Part shown: positions 53,836 through 63,546 of the stretch, piece after piece
Position numbering within the stretch: the stretch's first letter is position 1
How the letters are laid out: every line of letters begins with the position of its first letter
Assembly (NCBI GenBank): GCA_023382975.1
Contig: JAHDXO010000042.1
Span: 1 to 64,000 of the forward strand
DNA from: Pirellulaceae bacterium
Lineage (GTDB): Bacteria; Planctomycetota; Planctomycetia; Pirellulales; Pirellulaceae
Length of the DNA stretch: 64,000 nucleotides
Direction of reading: 5' to 3'
Made by a program: the position numbers and the translations under genes
Notes under the pieces: model-generated
Told to the model about the DNA's origin: nothing
What the model saw: only the letters and a program-made list of their open reading frames with translations
Database searches by the model: none

Positions 53836-54859
53836 GGCGATACCGGCCTCCCGAGTCGCTGGCGATGCGACGCATCAAAGGTTCCGAACTGGTGTCCATG
53901 AACGATATCGTGTGGATTTGCACGTTTCGGCCGCTCTGCCGGTTCATGCTGGCGATCTCCTCCACCGCGCGCTGATCGAACAAGCCGTCGGTCATGAAGA
54001 AAATCACATCCGGCGGAGGCGACATTTGGAACGCCTGTTGAAACGCCGGGGTCGGATAGGTGCCGCCCGCAGCACTCACGCTCTGCAGCCAGTTGGCCAG
54101 ATCGGCACGGTCTCGCCGCGGATGCCGCCAGCCCGTCTGCGGATAGGGAATGGCGCGGCTGCTGAAGAAGATCAGTTGAAAACGTGCCTGAGTGGACATC
54201 GTCGAGAGCGTCTCGAGAATCTCCTCTTTCAGAAAGTCCAGCGGCGGTCCCTCCATGCTGCCCGAGCAATCGGCGATGATGCAAAAACGAGTGCCCTTGG
54301 CCTGGAGCCCCATGAACGAAGCTCCCTGCCCCAGCGCTCCGCCGCCGCCCGACAAGGCGGAAACCTCGGGTGCTCCGCCACCGTCTCCGCCGCTGGGCCG
54401 GAATTCGCTCAACTCCAAGTCCATCGAGAAATCGCCCGCCGAGGAATCTAGCGGCGTGATCACCTCCAGCGTGTCGACCAGGCTATCCTGCTCCGACGCG
54501 GCCTCTGCCTGAGCAGCCTCGGCGTCCAGCATCGCATCGTCTTGTTCGTTCAATTGCACCTGAGGCAAGTTGCCGATCAGGATCTCTTCGCCTTCGGCTC
54601 CGCCGCCGCCGCCCCGGAAGTCACAGGTGACCATGGCAAAGGTCAATAGCAGCGTCATGTGCAACAGCAGCGAAACGAGCCCCGAGATGCTGCCGCTGAT
54701 CCAGGAGCCTCCCGAGTTGCTGCCGAGCTGCGATTTTTCGTGGACATCGGCTTCGGGTAGACGGACAATACCCCCGCAGGCGGGGCACACGGCCTCGCCT
54801 CCTAGTTGTTCAGCCGTGATCGGTACGGCTCGACCGCAATGGAAGCAGCGAATGTTCAT
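53819..54859 (-). CDS. Zinc-ribbon, TM and von Willebrand A-domain protein
   Basis: 346 residues from the ATG at 54859. An N-terminal zinc ribbon (Cys5, Cys8, Cys25, Cys28) is followed by a TM helix (~57-77), an Asp/Glu/Gly-rich linker and a C-terminal vWA domain (~190-346). The MIDAS motif is DCSGSM (197-202), with FMTDGLFDQR supplying the later Asp. The vWA domain probably lies in the periplasm and binds metal-dependent ligands. It is co-operonic with ExbB/ExbD and TPR genes, like other planctomycete vWA gene sets. Confidence 0.85.
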   Translation of the reverse strand: MNIRCFHCGRAVPITAEQLGGEAVCPACGGIVRLPEADVHEKSQLGSNSGGSWISGSISGLVSLLLHMTLLLTFAMVTCDFRGGGGGAEGEEILIGNLPQVQLNEQDDAMLDAEAAQAEAASEQDSLVDTLEVITPLDSSAGDFSMDLELSEFRPSGGDGGGAPEVSALSGGGGALGQGASFMGLQAKGTRFCIIADCSGSMEGPPLDFLKEEILETLSTMSTQARFQLIFFSSRAIPYPQTGWRHPRRDRADLANWLQSVSAAGGTYPTPAFQQAFQMSPPPDVIFFMTDGLFDQRAVEEIASMNRQSGRNVQIHTISFMDTSSEPLMRRIASDSGGRYRHVAGF

Positions 54860-54943
54860 CACCCATGAATTGTGGAAACATTCACGGCAGCTTGTCAACG
54901 CCGACCGACTCGTTCGCCGCGCAGGGCAAGTCTCAGCAGCAGG

Positions 54944-56152
54944 TCAGTACAGTCGGGTCGGAGCATGCCAATCGTTCGTCGCCGGACCGGCGGTGCGGGC
55001 ACTGGGCGCCGGGACGTCGATTGGCACAAGAGGCGGTGGAGGCTGCGTCGGCTGAATGGGCGGCAGCACGGTTTGCACCGGTCGGCCCGTCTCCGGGGCG
55101 TGAGTCACGGCGGTCGGGCGAGTCTGCACGTCGCCATCGGCCGACAAATCCTCCGATTTTGGAGTCACCTTGGGCGAGGATGTCAACGGTTCGATCGGGG
55201 CCGCGGTGCCCTGATGGACCAAATCTCGCTGTTGGGCGTACCAACTGTCCGCTGGGCTCGCAAACAACGCACTCGATCGACTGGTCGAGGCGTCATCTCG
55301 CACGTTCGATGCTAGTTGGAAAGGCGGCTCGGACGAAGCGGAAACGGGCGGCGGCGAAGCGTTCGACAGCGGCGCCAGCGGCGTCTGGTTCGCTGCGACC
55401 ATCGTGCCCGGCTCGATGGGACTGCCTTGCTTGACCCAAGCCAGCCAATTCTGTTGCAGGTCTCCCAGGCTTGCGAAGCCGTAATGTTGATGCGTGGTCG
55501 CCGTCCAGTTGTTCGAGGCCATGCCGTCGCCAACGTACTGCATGAATTTCTGCTTGCCGCCCTGGGCGATCAGGAACTTGGCCAACGAGTAGCCCTGCGA
55601 GTACAGCGGCAGGATGTCCGCTGGATACTCGCGCATGGCGAACATGTCGTTGAAGGCGATCCCGCGTCCCGTGGTCAGGAAGCTGATCAGCAGTTGGTGT
55701 TGCTTGGCGCGCTCGCTGACGTGTTCGACCGTCGTGCAGGCGCCTTCGTCGGCCCAGCGAGGCAAGGGGCGGCCAAAGTGCGTGGCAAAGATCGTGTGCG
55801 TGATCTCGTGCGGCAGCACGCTGTCCAGCACTCGCTCGCGCGATCCTTGCAGCGACATTCGCCAGCCGTGCGGACGTCCATGACTAAAATAAAAACTGGT
55901 CGCGCCGCCGGCACCCAAGTGCGGGCTGATCTGAGCGCTGATCGGGCAGACGTCCGTCCAGGGCGGCAATTCCCGCCCCAGCCATTCGATCGCCAAGTCG
56001 CGGCGAAACTGCTCGGCGGAATCGCCGATCTCCTGGGCTAGTTGGGGCGTGTCCGCCGTGACGATGAAGTTCTGCGTGCGGTAGCCGGCGCCCATCGACA
56101 GCAGGCAGGCCACCAGCAGCGCGGCGGTAAAGCAGCGAGCATCCCTGCTCAT
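54944..56152 (-). CDS. Exported gluzincin-type metallopeptidase-like protein, first gene of the operon
   Basis: 402 residues. Signal peptide (FTAALLVACLLSMGAGY). The zinc motif is HEITH (115-119), with a downstream Glu in WADEGAC (Glu136) as the likely third ligand, the M1/M4-like gluzincin (peptidase_MA) arrangement. The C-terminal ~160 residues are Pro/Ser/Thr-rich and disordered, ending PVPIDVPAPSARTAG. It could process an envelope protein. The neighbouring vWA, TPR, ExbB and ExbD genes follow on the same strand. Confidence 0.75.
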   Translation of the reverse strand: MSRDARCFTAALLVACLLSMGAGYRTQNFIVTADTPQLAQEIGDSAEQFRRDLAIEWLGRELPPWTDVCPISAQISPHLGAGGATSFYFSHGRPHGWRMSLQGSRERVLDSVLPHEITHTIFATHFGRPLPRWADEGACTTVEHVSERAKQHQLLISFLTTGRGIAFNDMFAMREYPADILPLYSQGYSLAKFLIAQGGKQKFMQYVGDGMASNNWTATTHQHYGFASLGDLQQNWLAWVKQGSPIEPGTMVAANQTPLAPLSNASPPPVSASSEPPFQLASNVRDDASTSRSSALFASPADSWYAQQRDLVHQGTAAPIEPLTSSPKVTPKSEDLSADGDVQTRPTAVTHAPETGRPVQTVLPPIQPTQPPPPLVPIDVPAPSARTAGPATNDWHAPTRLY

Positions 56153-57202
56153 GAAGCACTCCGTTGCGATAGAGAGGAGACGGACGCATCCATGCGTCCG
56201 CGTCGGTCAGTTCGTGGTTTGCCTGCGGGAGCAAACGACGAGCCACATCATCCTGCGAAGCTGCTGCCAGGTTCCTTCGCGCAGCCACGCTGCTGTCACA
56301 GCGGCGGTTGGTTTGACGCGATTTCCAGCGAGTGAAAACACGCCGCGGAAGGCACATCGTGCGCCACCGCCTCCTCTTCCAACCATCGTCAGCGACGTTC
56401 GCAAAGCCTACCCCAGTCGCCGCGGATCTGCAAAGAGCGATTTTGTAATTTCTACCGCTAGCAACGGAACTTTTTCATTCCGCGCCGCCCTGCCAACTCC
56501 CTGCCGCTCGCACCGCCGAGCGAGAAACGCAAGGAAAAACCGGCCCCTGATCTGCTAGCAGGTGGGCTGCCCGCGCGGCAAAAAATTTCTCGCGGAACAA
56601 GCTGTGATTCAATGGCCGCGATCCTCCAGTGGCGATTCGGCACCGCGCTTGGCGAACCCTCTGATCGCAGAGTCGCCGGTCGTCCGGAAGATCGCAAAGT
56701 ACCCCGAGCCGTTCGCCCCATGGCTGCGGATTCTACGCAGCCCGAATGCCAGCCCAAGCTCCGTCGGGTCTGTCTCCGAAGCGCGCGGGTTCAGCATGCG
56801 AGTTTGCGGTAGCTGATTCGATCCGACGTCCATGCCGCGCGCGGTTGAGGATGGCAGATCATCGTCTAACAAGAGGCCAATTGGCGATGGCGTGAATCAA
56901 GGGGGCCTCTGCCTCTTGCGTCGGGTGCAACGAATCAACGGCGGATAATCTAGCTGTTCGGGCTTTCAGGGTCTTGAAATAGCGTGTTCGTCATGGTTAT
57001 CCTGCACAGATGCGCAATCCCCCTCTTGGCGTGTTTTGTGGCCACGGGGCGTGTAAGAACGGATTCGCTGCGCTGTTACGCTCAGCACCGCTTTTGGGCG
57101 AGTACAACCGCGTGTTTGGAATGCCGCCAGGAGCGGAGACCGCATCCAGGCGAACGAATGCTGGAAGAGTCAACAACGAAGAAAGCTCAAGGAGTCCCTG
57201 CC
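56153..57202. other. Long noncoding stretch between divergent genes
   Basis: About 1.05 kb with no supported gene. Short frames have no ribosome site or recognisable product, and composition is mixed. The promoter-like pair at 56974-57003 probably belongs to the rightward gene. This gap separates the envelope operon from the FHA/ABC/kinase run. Confidence 0.45.
56974..57003 (+). promoter_or_regulatory. Candidate promoter for the membrane-anchored protein
   Basis: TTGAAA (56974-56979), 18 nt, TATCCT (56998-57003), leaving a ~190-nt leader before the start at 57203. Confidence 0.4.
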
Positions 57203-58369
57203 ATGTCCAATCGTACTAACGGCCGAACGGGAGCATTTACAGGGCCGCAGATCGTGATCGTCGCCCTGCTGGCCGCCATCCTGCTGGCATTGCTGGTGCT
57301 GATCGTATCAGTGTACTGGCCCGGAGGTGGAACAACGACAGGGACTGGAGGGACGAAAAAGAACGGAGGCTCGGTGATCGGCCGCGAAACGTTGCCTGAT
57401 CCGCCACCCGCGCCCAAATTGATTGGCGATCCTGGTCGGATCAAGGAAGTTGCACAAGCGGGCAAAACGTACGAGGTGTTGGTAAAAGGCGGTTTCGACG
57501 CACGGGTGGAGGACAAAGATTGGGGCATAGCGAAGGTCGCCAACTTGGGCTTCATGTTCGAACTGCCCGTCACGCGAACGATCGAAAGCAACGATGGTCA
57601 ACAGATTGTCGAAGTGCGCGAGTTCGGCCAAGTGTTGATGGCGAAACTGCTTTGTGAGACGGACGTCACGATCCAACTGGGCGTGCCTGGTATGTTGGTG
57701 CTGGGGACATTGGAGTACATCGCCCCCGGTTCTGGCACTGTGCTGGTGGCCGTAAAACCTGTCGCCGAGACGCTTCTAGCCATCGGTGCCCAAGCCGCCA
57801 TCGATGACGAGATGACCAAGGTCAAGATGCGTGCGGACTCGCTTTCCGGCAAGAAGGTCCGCATCACGTATGTGGATGGCGAGGGCGTCAAGTCCGTCGA
57901 GCCGTTGGGCTGCACCCTGGACGAAGCGGAACTCGACCTGATCTTCCAGACCGCCGTGCTGTCCGACTACTACATTTTGCCGGATCTGGAGTCCGTACCC
58001 GGCGATACATGGTCGGTGGACGCCAGCCAGTTGATCGGCTTCCTCGATCCATCGCTGCGCGGGCGGCCACGGGGGACGTGCGTGTTCAAACGCGACGCCA
58101 ACCATCAACGCTCGAACAAGCTGTACGCGAATCTGCGGATCGAGAGCGGCACTCTGGAACTCGATTCGTCCGACGCTTCCCGGCGCCGCCTGCTCAGTTT
58201 TACGCCCCGCGGGACGCTGCGTTACAACGTGACCGATGGTTTTGTCGAGACAGCCGATCTGGATGGCAAGATCTTGGTGGAAGAGGTCTCCCAAGACCAC
58301 ATCCTGTTCGAATCGCGATTTCGATCGACCCCGACGTTGAAGGTCAATTATTCCTGCAAGATCCGCTAG
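57203..58369 (+). CDS. Membrane-anchored protein of unknown function
   Basis: 388 residues; AAGGAG (57189-57194) sets the start. There is one TM helix near the N-terminus (IVIVALLAAILLALLVLIVS) and then a Gly/Thr linker. The soluble part has an alpha/beta region (~65-220) and a beta-rich end with RGTLRYNVTDGFVETADLDG. VRITYVDGEGVKSVEPLGCT is a notable motif. No family recognised. It is 22 nt before the FHA-ABC gene on the same strand, so they are probably co-transcribed. Confidence 0.7.
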   Translation: MSNRTNGRTGAFTGPQIVIVALLAAILLALLVLIVSVYWPGGGTTTGTGGTKKNGGSVIGRETLPDPPPAPKLIGDPGRIKEVAQAGKTYEVLVKGGFDARVEDKDWGIAKVANLGFMFELPVTRTIESNDGQQIVEVREFGQVLMAKLLCETDVTIQLGVPGMLVLGTLEYIAPGSGTVLVAVKPVAETLLAIGAQAAIDDEMTKVKMRADSLSGKKVRITYVDGEGVKSVEPLGCTLDEAELDLIFQTAVLSDYYILPDLESVPGDTWSVDASQLIGFLDPSLRGRPRGTCVFKRDANHQRSNKLYANLRIESGTLELDSSDASRRRLLSFTPRGTLRYNVTDGFVETADLDGKILVEEVSQDHILFESRFRSTPTLKVNYSCKIR

Positions 58370-58391
58370 AACGTATCAGAAGGGAACTGTG

Positions 58392-60473
58392 ATGACCGAA
58401 AGGCGGGTTGCGCCCGAATTCGTGCCGCTGGAAGGCTCCGAGCTGCGCGTAGGCCGCTCTGCGGAGGCCGACCTGCAATTGAACCACCGCACCGTCTCGC
58501 GCAATCACGCCAGCCTGCTGCCAAGCGGCGGCGATGCCGTTACGGTCGTCGATCACGACAGCCGATACGGGACGTTCGTCAACGGAACGCGTGTCGGCAG
58601 GTGCAACCTGGTCCCGGGCGACCGGATCCAGTTCGGCACGTTCATCGTGTTCCGCGTCGTACCGGGTGGCCTGAAACTGGACCATGCGGCGCGGGGCGTG
58701 AGTCTGGACGTGACGCGGTTGAGCCTGGAGAAAGGAACGCGGGTGCTGGTCCGCGACGTGACCTTCCACGTTCCCGCGGACTCGTTCGTCGGCATCCTTG
58801 GACCCAGCGGGGCGGGCAAGAGCACGCTGTTGAATTGCCTGGCCAGCTATCATCGGCCAGCGGCCGGGAACATTGTCTTCGATGATTGCCACGACGTGCT
58901 GGAGCAGTTGGCGGACTATCGCGCGACGCTGGGCCATGTGCCGCAGGACGATATCGTGTACCACGGGCTGTCCGTCCAGGAGAACCTGCATTTCGCTGCC
59001 CGGCTGCGTCTTGACCGTAACGCTGGCGACGACGTCGACCGTCTGCTGGAGGACATCCTTCAACAGATAGGTCTGATCGAGCACCGGAACAAGCTGGTCA
59101 GCGTGCTCAGCGGAGGGCAGCGCAAGCGTCTGAGCGTCGGGATCGAGCTGCTGAAGAAGCCGAGGCTGTTGCTGTTGGACGAACCCACCTCGGGGCTCGA
59201 TCCGGGACGGGAAGCCGAATTGATGGAAAGCCTGCGGCATATCACTAATCGCGGCGCGACGGTTGTCTGCACGACCCATCTGATGGCGAACCTCGATCTG
59301 TTCGACCAGGTGATCGTACTGGGACTGGTGGACGACGTGGCGCGGACGGCCTACACGGGACCGCCTGGCGAGTTGTTGGAACGTTTCCATTGCCGGGGCT
59401 ATGCGGATCTGTACCAGCGTTTGCAGGACGGCCGTTTCCTGCAGCGCGATACGGAGACACCGTCCTCGGTGCCTGCCGATTCCGCGCCCGGCGGCTCGAT
59501 AGCCCCCATGCCGAGCCGGACTCCCGCACCGGGCAGCAGCGAGTTGTTGCCGGACCGTGTCCGGATCGGCGACCTGGTCACTCCGCTGGCAGCCGATTAT
59601 TCCTGGCATCAGTTCAAGGAAGCGGGGCAGCGGGCTCTGCTCCTGGCGTACCGCGACCGCGGCTTGATGGCCATGACGCTCCTGCAACCGGTGCTGCTCG
59701 GTATGCTGATCTGCTTAACGCAGTTCAGTGCCAGTCGGCTCACGTCGCTGCATTTTCTTTGCGTCGTGGTGGCCCTGTGGCTGGGGATGAACAACTCTGC
59801 CCGGGAACTTGTCCGCGACCGCAGGCAGTATGTTCGCGAGCGTCTGGCCGGACTTCGGCCCGGCGCCTATCTGGCGAGCAAAGCTGCGGTCGCCCTGCTG
59901 ATCGGCATGATTCAGGTGCTCCTGCTTCTGCTCATCGTGCGATTGGGATGCCGAGGCATCCTGGACGAAGCGCCAGCAGGGCATCTGCGAGAGGCATCCG
60001 TGGTGTGGAGCATGTTGATCTTGCTGATCTGCTTTGCCTGCGGATTGGGGCTCGGATTGCTCGTCTCGACCCTTTCGCGCACCCAGGAAACCGCGATTGC
60101 CGCGTTGCCCCTGCTGATCATGCCGCAGATCCTGGTGAGCGCCATGGCGACGGGGCAAGCCGATGATAACTATTCCCAGGACAGAACCTTTCGGCCGCTG
60201 GTGGTCACGCTGCGCAGTCCCTTTACGGACGTGCTGACAAGCAAGAAACGACTACCTGCGGTCGGCGTGTTCGTCGATGTGCTCTCCGTCGGCTGCTACT
60301 CCCGGCCGGCCACGCTGTTGCTGGAAGACCGTCGTGTGGAAGGCTTCGGGCGGTGGATCTGGCTGGCCGATTTCTGTCATCTGGTGATTCTGTTACTCGC
60401 GACCTGGGCAGCCTTGATTGCGGCGTTCCATTGGCAGGAGGAACGTTGGCCGCGGTTGCTCGGTCTCGGATGA
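58392..60473 (+). CDS. FHA-domain ABC transporter (ABCG-type half-transporter)
   Basis: 693 residues. An FHA domain (~15-90; LRVGRSAEAD, TVSRNHASLL, GTFVNGTRVG) is fused to an ABC ATPase: Walker A GPSGAGKS (137-144), signature LSGGQRKR (239-246), Walker B RLLLLDEP (258-265). After a Pro/Ser linker the C-terminal ABC2-type membrane domain (~410-690) has about six TM helices. The order FHA-NBD-TMD matches ABCG-like bacterial transporters whose activity is gated by phosphothreonine binding. A kinase-FHA gene starts 12 nt downstream, a probable regulator. Confidence 0.9.
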   Translation: MTERRVAPEFVPLEGSELRVGRSAEADLQLNHRTVSRNHASLLPSGGDAVTVVDHDSRYGTFVNGTRVGRCNLVPGDRIQFGTFIVFRVVPGGLKLDHAARGVSLDVTRLSLEKGTRVLVRDVTFHVPADSFVGILGPSGAGKSTLLNCLASYHRPAAGNIVFDDCHDVLEQLADYRATLGHVPQDDIVYHGLSVQENLHFAARLRLDRNAGDDVDRLLEDILQQIGLIEHRNKLVSVLSGGQRKRLSVGIELLKKPRLLLLDEPTSGLDPGREAELMESLRHITNRGATVVCTTHLMANLDLFDQVIVLGLVDDVARTAYTGPPGELLERFHCRGYADLYQRLQDGRFLQRDTETPSSVPADSAPGGSIAPMPSRTPAPGSSELLPDRVRIGDLVTPLAADYSWHQFKEAGQRALLLAYRDRGLMAMTLLQPVLLGMLICLTQFSASRLTSLHFLCVVVALWLGMNNSARELVRDRRQYVRERLAGLRPGAYLASKAAVALLIGMIQVLLLLLIVRLGCRGILDEAPAGHLREASVVWSMLILLICFACGLGLGLLVSTLSRTQETAIAALPLLIMPQILVSAMATGQADDNYSQDRTFRPLVVTLRSPFTDVLTSKKRLPAVGVFVDVLSVGCYSRPATLLLEDRRVEGFGRWIWLADFCHLVILLLATWAALIAAFHWQEERWPRLLGLG

Positions 60474-60938
60474 AGGAGCATGGCATGTCGCAATCCTCCG
60501 GCGCCAAGGACCGCTCGACCGGTTCCGGCAGCCTGTTGCTGCACGTGAGTCATCCGGATGGCCAGACCGACGAAATCTATCTGGCGCGGGGCTTGACGAT
60601 CGGGCGCGCCGATCACAACCAGATCATCCTGGCCGACCAGGACGCGGTCGCCCGCACACATGCCAGAGTCGAGATCGACCAACACGGCTCGTATCGGTTG
60701 CGCTGCACTGCGGAAGGTGGCGAACTGCTCGGCGACAGCGGACCGGTCCAGGTTCTTCACCTGTCCCCCGGCGTCTGCTTCCGCATCGGCGGCACCGCCT
60801 TTGAGTGCGTGTCCGGACGCCCCCCGAACGTCGCTCCGGCGACCGAGGCCAAACAGCGTTGTCCGTACTGCCATGCGGCACCGCCGACCCTGTTGCCGGC
60901 CGGGCAGTCCCCTTGCCCGGTATGCAACCGACTCCTGT
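60375..60938 (+). repeat. Left copy of tandem duplication (identical to 63437-64000)
   Basis: 564 nt with no difference seen to the right-hand copy, offset 3,062 nt. It starts ~33 codons before the ABC-transporter stop and runs into the kinase gene. The right copy continues beyond the window. Confidence 0.95.
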
Positions 60939-63184
60939 TCGGCGTGGAGAGTCCCGGCGGACAGCCGCCCTGGCTGGCTCCCGCAAGTTTCGGCCATGTC
61001 ACCGCCAATCGTTTTGTGGCCTGCGGCGGGATGGGCGTCGTTTTACAAGGGACGCGGGCCGAGACACAGCAACCGGTAGCGATCAAGCTGATCCGGCATG
61101 ATCGGCACGCGGGAGCCGCCGCCAAGGATCGTTTCGCGCAGGAAATCGCCGCGATGACCCGATTGGACCACGACAACGTCGTCAAGCTGCTCGAATCGGG
61201 CGCGGAAGCCGGGTTCGACTACTTGGTGATGGAATGGGTCGAGGGGCAGACGCTCCGCGATATCGTCCGGAGTCGTGCGGTAGCACGAAGTGTCCCGGAA
61301 TTCGTGGATGTCGCCGACTGGTTTTTGAACATCGCCGCGGCGCTGGTGGCAATCCATTCGCTCGGGCTGATCCACCGCGACGTCAAGCCGTCGAACATCC
61401 TGATCGACCAGCAGAACCGCGCCCGTTTGACCGATCTGGGCTTGGTGCGTCGGGCGGACCGCACCACCGGCGGTTTGACGACCACCGGCGACGCTCCGGG
61501 CACGTGGGAGTACATGGCTCCCGAGCAAGCCAGTTCGCCCGACTTGGTCACCTGCCGCGCGGATTACTACTCGCTCGCCGTCACCTTCTACGAACTGCTC
61601 ACCGGCCACCGCCCCGTCGGCGCATGGCAACCACCGTCGAAAACGAACCCCTCGGTTCCGCCCGAGTTCGACCGCATTTTGGAAACCATGCTGCAACCCG
61701 ATCCGTTCCGCCGCCTGGACAACTTACCCGCTGCGATGAAACAAGTCCGCGACCTGGTCACGCCCAAGTGGTCGTACCGCTACGTGGGCAGGCTTTGGCT
61801 TGCGCCGGTGGCACGTTTCGCGGCCTCGCTTGCGCCGAACTGGACCGCCCAAGAGGGATCACGCTTCTGGAACTGCCTGATTATCACCAATGAATCAGCG
61901 GTGCCGTTGGAAGACGTTACGGTTACCGGCACGGTTCAGCACACGGAAGGGTCTCTTGGAACATTTCGCGTCAACCTGAAGCAACTTGAGCCCGGCCAGT
62001 CTCACCAAGAAAACGAGCCATTCGCTGCGGATGCATCCGCTCGAATCGAGTACGTCGAAGCGAAGATGGACTGTTCGCGAGGTCCGGTGAACCTACTCAA
62101 CGAAGTGTCCGCGACGACTGCCCAAGCCAGGAAGGAGTATGAGCAGAAGATCCAACAGAGAAAACAACTTGAGAAAAAGGGATTCCCTTGGGGTAAGTAC
62201 TGTCTGTTGCTGCTTTGTATCTTCTGTCTGTTGCAACTTTGTCTCTTTGCCTTTATACTCTGTCTCGATCTCCGTCTCGATCTCCTCACCTATATGAGCC
62301 GGCCAGCACCATACTCAGACACCACCTCATCTGATTCGCAGCAACTTTCGGTCGGAGACAATATTTCTGGCAAATCTCCCCCCCTAGCCGTAGCTCCATT
62401 CGATGCGGCGGCAGCGCGCGGGCATCAACAAGCCTGGTCGCGTCACCTGGGCGTACCCGTTGAAGTCACCAACAGCATCGGCATCAAGCTGGCGTTTATC
62501 CCGGTGGGGGAATTCCAGATGGGCTCGCCGGACAGCGATTCGGATGCATTGAACTCGGAGAAGCCGCAGCACACGGTACGGATCACCAAGCCGTTTTATC
62601 TGGGTGTGACCGAGGTGACTCAGGAACAGTATGAACGCGTGATGGGGGCGAATCCGAGCAACTTCAAAGGCACTCACTTGCCAGTAGAGCGGGTCTCGTG
62701 GGAGGACGCGGTCGACTTCTGCCGGAAGCTTTCGGCGCTGCCGGCCGAGCGGAGTGCTGGCCGGGTGTACCGTCTGCCGACGGAAGCCGAGTGGGAGTAC
62801 GCGTGCCGCGCCGGCAGCAAGACGAAGTGGTCGTTCGGCGACTCGGAATCGTCGCTGGGTGAGTACGCCTGGTATACGAGCAACGCGGGCAGCAAAACGA
62901 ATCCTGTGGGGCAGAAAAAACCAAACGCTTGGGGCTTGTACGATATGCATGGCAACGTGTGGGAATGGTGCTCGGACTGGTGGAAGCGTGACTACACCAC
63001 GACGGCGATGAGCGACCCGACGGGGCCTGCTACAGGCTCGGCCCGCGTGTTCCGCGGCGGCAGCTGGCTCTACTACGGGGTGAACTGCCGGTCGGCGTAC
63101 CGGAACGGGGACACGCCGTCCTCCCGGGGCAGCGGCGTGGGCTTCCGCTTGGCCTCAAGTTCGGTGGATGAGTCCGGTCAGTAA
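60485..63184 (+). CDS. FHA - zinc ribbon - Ser/Thr kinase - TM - FGE-sulfatase protein (D)
   Basis: 899 residues; AAGGAG (60473-60478) supports the ATG at 60485. An FHA domain (~12-115; LTIGRADHNQ, ARTHARVEI) is followed by a zinc ribbon (CPYC...CPVC, ~122-143). The kinase (~165-430) has CGGMGVV, VAIKLIR, HRDVKPSN and MAPEQ; DLG replaces DFG. A beta domain (~450-560), one Leu/Cys-rich TM helix (~575-600) and an FGE domain (~660-899) follow. The FHA and kinase are thus predicted inside and the FGE sensor outside. The end is variable-repeat-like but lacks the conserved flank. Confidence 0.9.
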   Translation: MSQSSGAKDRSTGSGSLLLHVSHPDGQTDEIYLARGLTIGRADHNQIILADQDAVARTHARVEIDQHGSYRLRCTAEGGELLGDSGPVQVLHLSPGVCFRIGGTAFECVSGRPPNVAPATEAKQRCPYCHAAPPTLLPAGQSPCPVCNRLLFGVESPGGQPPWLAPASFGHVTANRFVACGGMGVVLQGTRAETQQPVAIKLIRHDRHAGAAAKDRFAQEIAAMTRLDHDNVVKLLESGAEAGFDYLVMEWVEGQTLRDIVRSRAVARSVPEFVDVADWFLNIAAALVAIHSLGLIHRDVKPSNILIDQQNRARLTDLGLVRRADRTTGGLTTTGDAPGTWEYMAPEQASSPDLVTCRADYYSLAVTFYELLTGHRPVGAWQPPSKTNPSVPPEFDRILETMLQPDPFRRLDNLPAAMKQVRDLVTPKWSYRYVGRLWLAPVARFAASLAPNWTAQEGSRFWNCLIITNESAVPLEDVTVTGTVQHTEGSLGTFRVNLKQLEPGQSHQENEPFAADASARIEYVEAKMDCSRGPVNLLNEVSATTAQARKEYEQKIQQRKQLEKKGFPWGKYCLLLLCIFCLLQLCLFAFILCLDLRLDLLTYMSRPAPYSDTTSSDSQQLSVGDNISGKSPPLAVAPFDAAAARGHQQAWSRHLGVPVEVTNSIGIKLAFIPVGEFQMGSPDSDSDALNSEKPQHTVRITKPFYLGVTEVTQEQYERVMGANPSNFKGTHLPVERVSWEDAVDFCRKLSALPAERSAGRVYRLPTEAEWEYACRAGSKTKWSFGDSESSLGEYAWYTSNAGSKTNPVGQKKPNAWGLYDMHGNVWEWCSDWWKRDYTTTAMSDPTGPATGSARVFRGGSWLYYGVNCRSAYRNGDTPSSRGSGVGFRLASSSVDESGQ
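63053..63157 (+). repeat. Diverged variable-repeat-like segment of kinase D
   Basis: Encodes the same RGGSW, CRSAYR, PSSR and GFRLA framework with variable codons between (CTC TAC TAC; AAC GGG GAC). The ORF continues past GFRLA by nine residues. The 3' flank and hairpin seen in the other copies are absent, so this may be a different or retired target. Confidence 0.45.
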
Positions 63185-63230
63185 CAGAGTCGAGCAGTCA
63201 GTCAACGGTAGCGTAGCCATCCACGGAGGT

Positions 63231-63266
63231 CGAATCGGTACTCGTGCGTAGCCGAGTGCCGATTCG
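63231..63266. terminator. 14-bp stem hairpin after kinase D
   Basis: CGAATCGGTACTCG (63231-63244) pairs with CGAGTGCCGATTCG (63253-63266) with one mismatch (G-U in RNA). The loop is 8 nt and there is no U-tract. It lies 46 nt beyond the stop. Confidence 0.5.
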
Positions 63267-63436
63267 TACCGGAGGGGATGCCGTAGCGGGCGCGCGGTCA
63301 GAAAAACCGGTGGCCGGCGTGTGAAGTCTGGGGTGAAACGTCCCCGAAATTGAGAACGCGGATGTTGAAATAGGATGACTGCGGCCCTTGCGAACACCAC
63401 AGATTCTGTTAGTGTTCATTAGCGCGAATTAGTGTT

Positions 63437-63535
63437 TGTCATCTGGTGATTCTGTTACTCGCGACCTGGGCAGCCTTGATTGCGGCGTTCCATTGGCAGG
63501 AGGAACGTTGGCCGCGGTTGCTCGGTCTCGGATGA
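63437..63535 (+). pseudogene. 3' remnant of the ABC-transporter gene (duplicated tail)
   Basis: The last 32 codons plus stop of the upstream ABC transporter (CHLVILLLATWAALIAAFHW...) are repeated exactly, without start or body. This marks the duplication junction. Just before it is TTAGTGTTCATTAGCGCGAATTAGTG-type repetitive sequence (63408-63434). Confidence 0.9.
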
Positions 63536-63546
63536 AGGAGCATGGC

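Noticed and set aside
56153..56983. Small genes in the 1-kb gap
   Set aside because: Frames of 65-135 codons lack ribosome sites and recognisable products and overlap one another on both strands.
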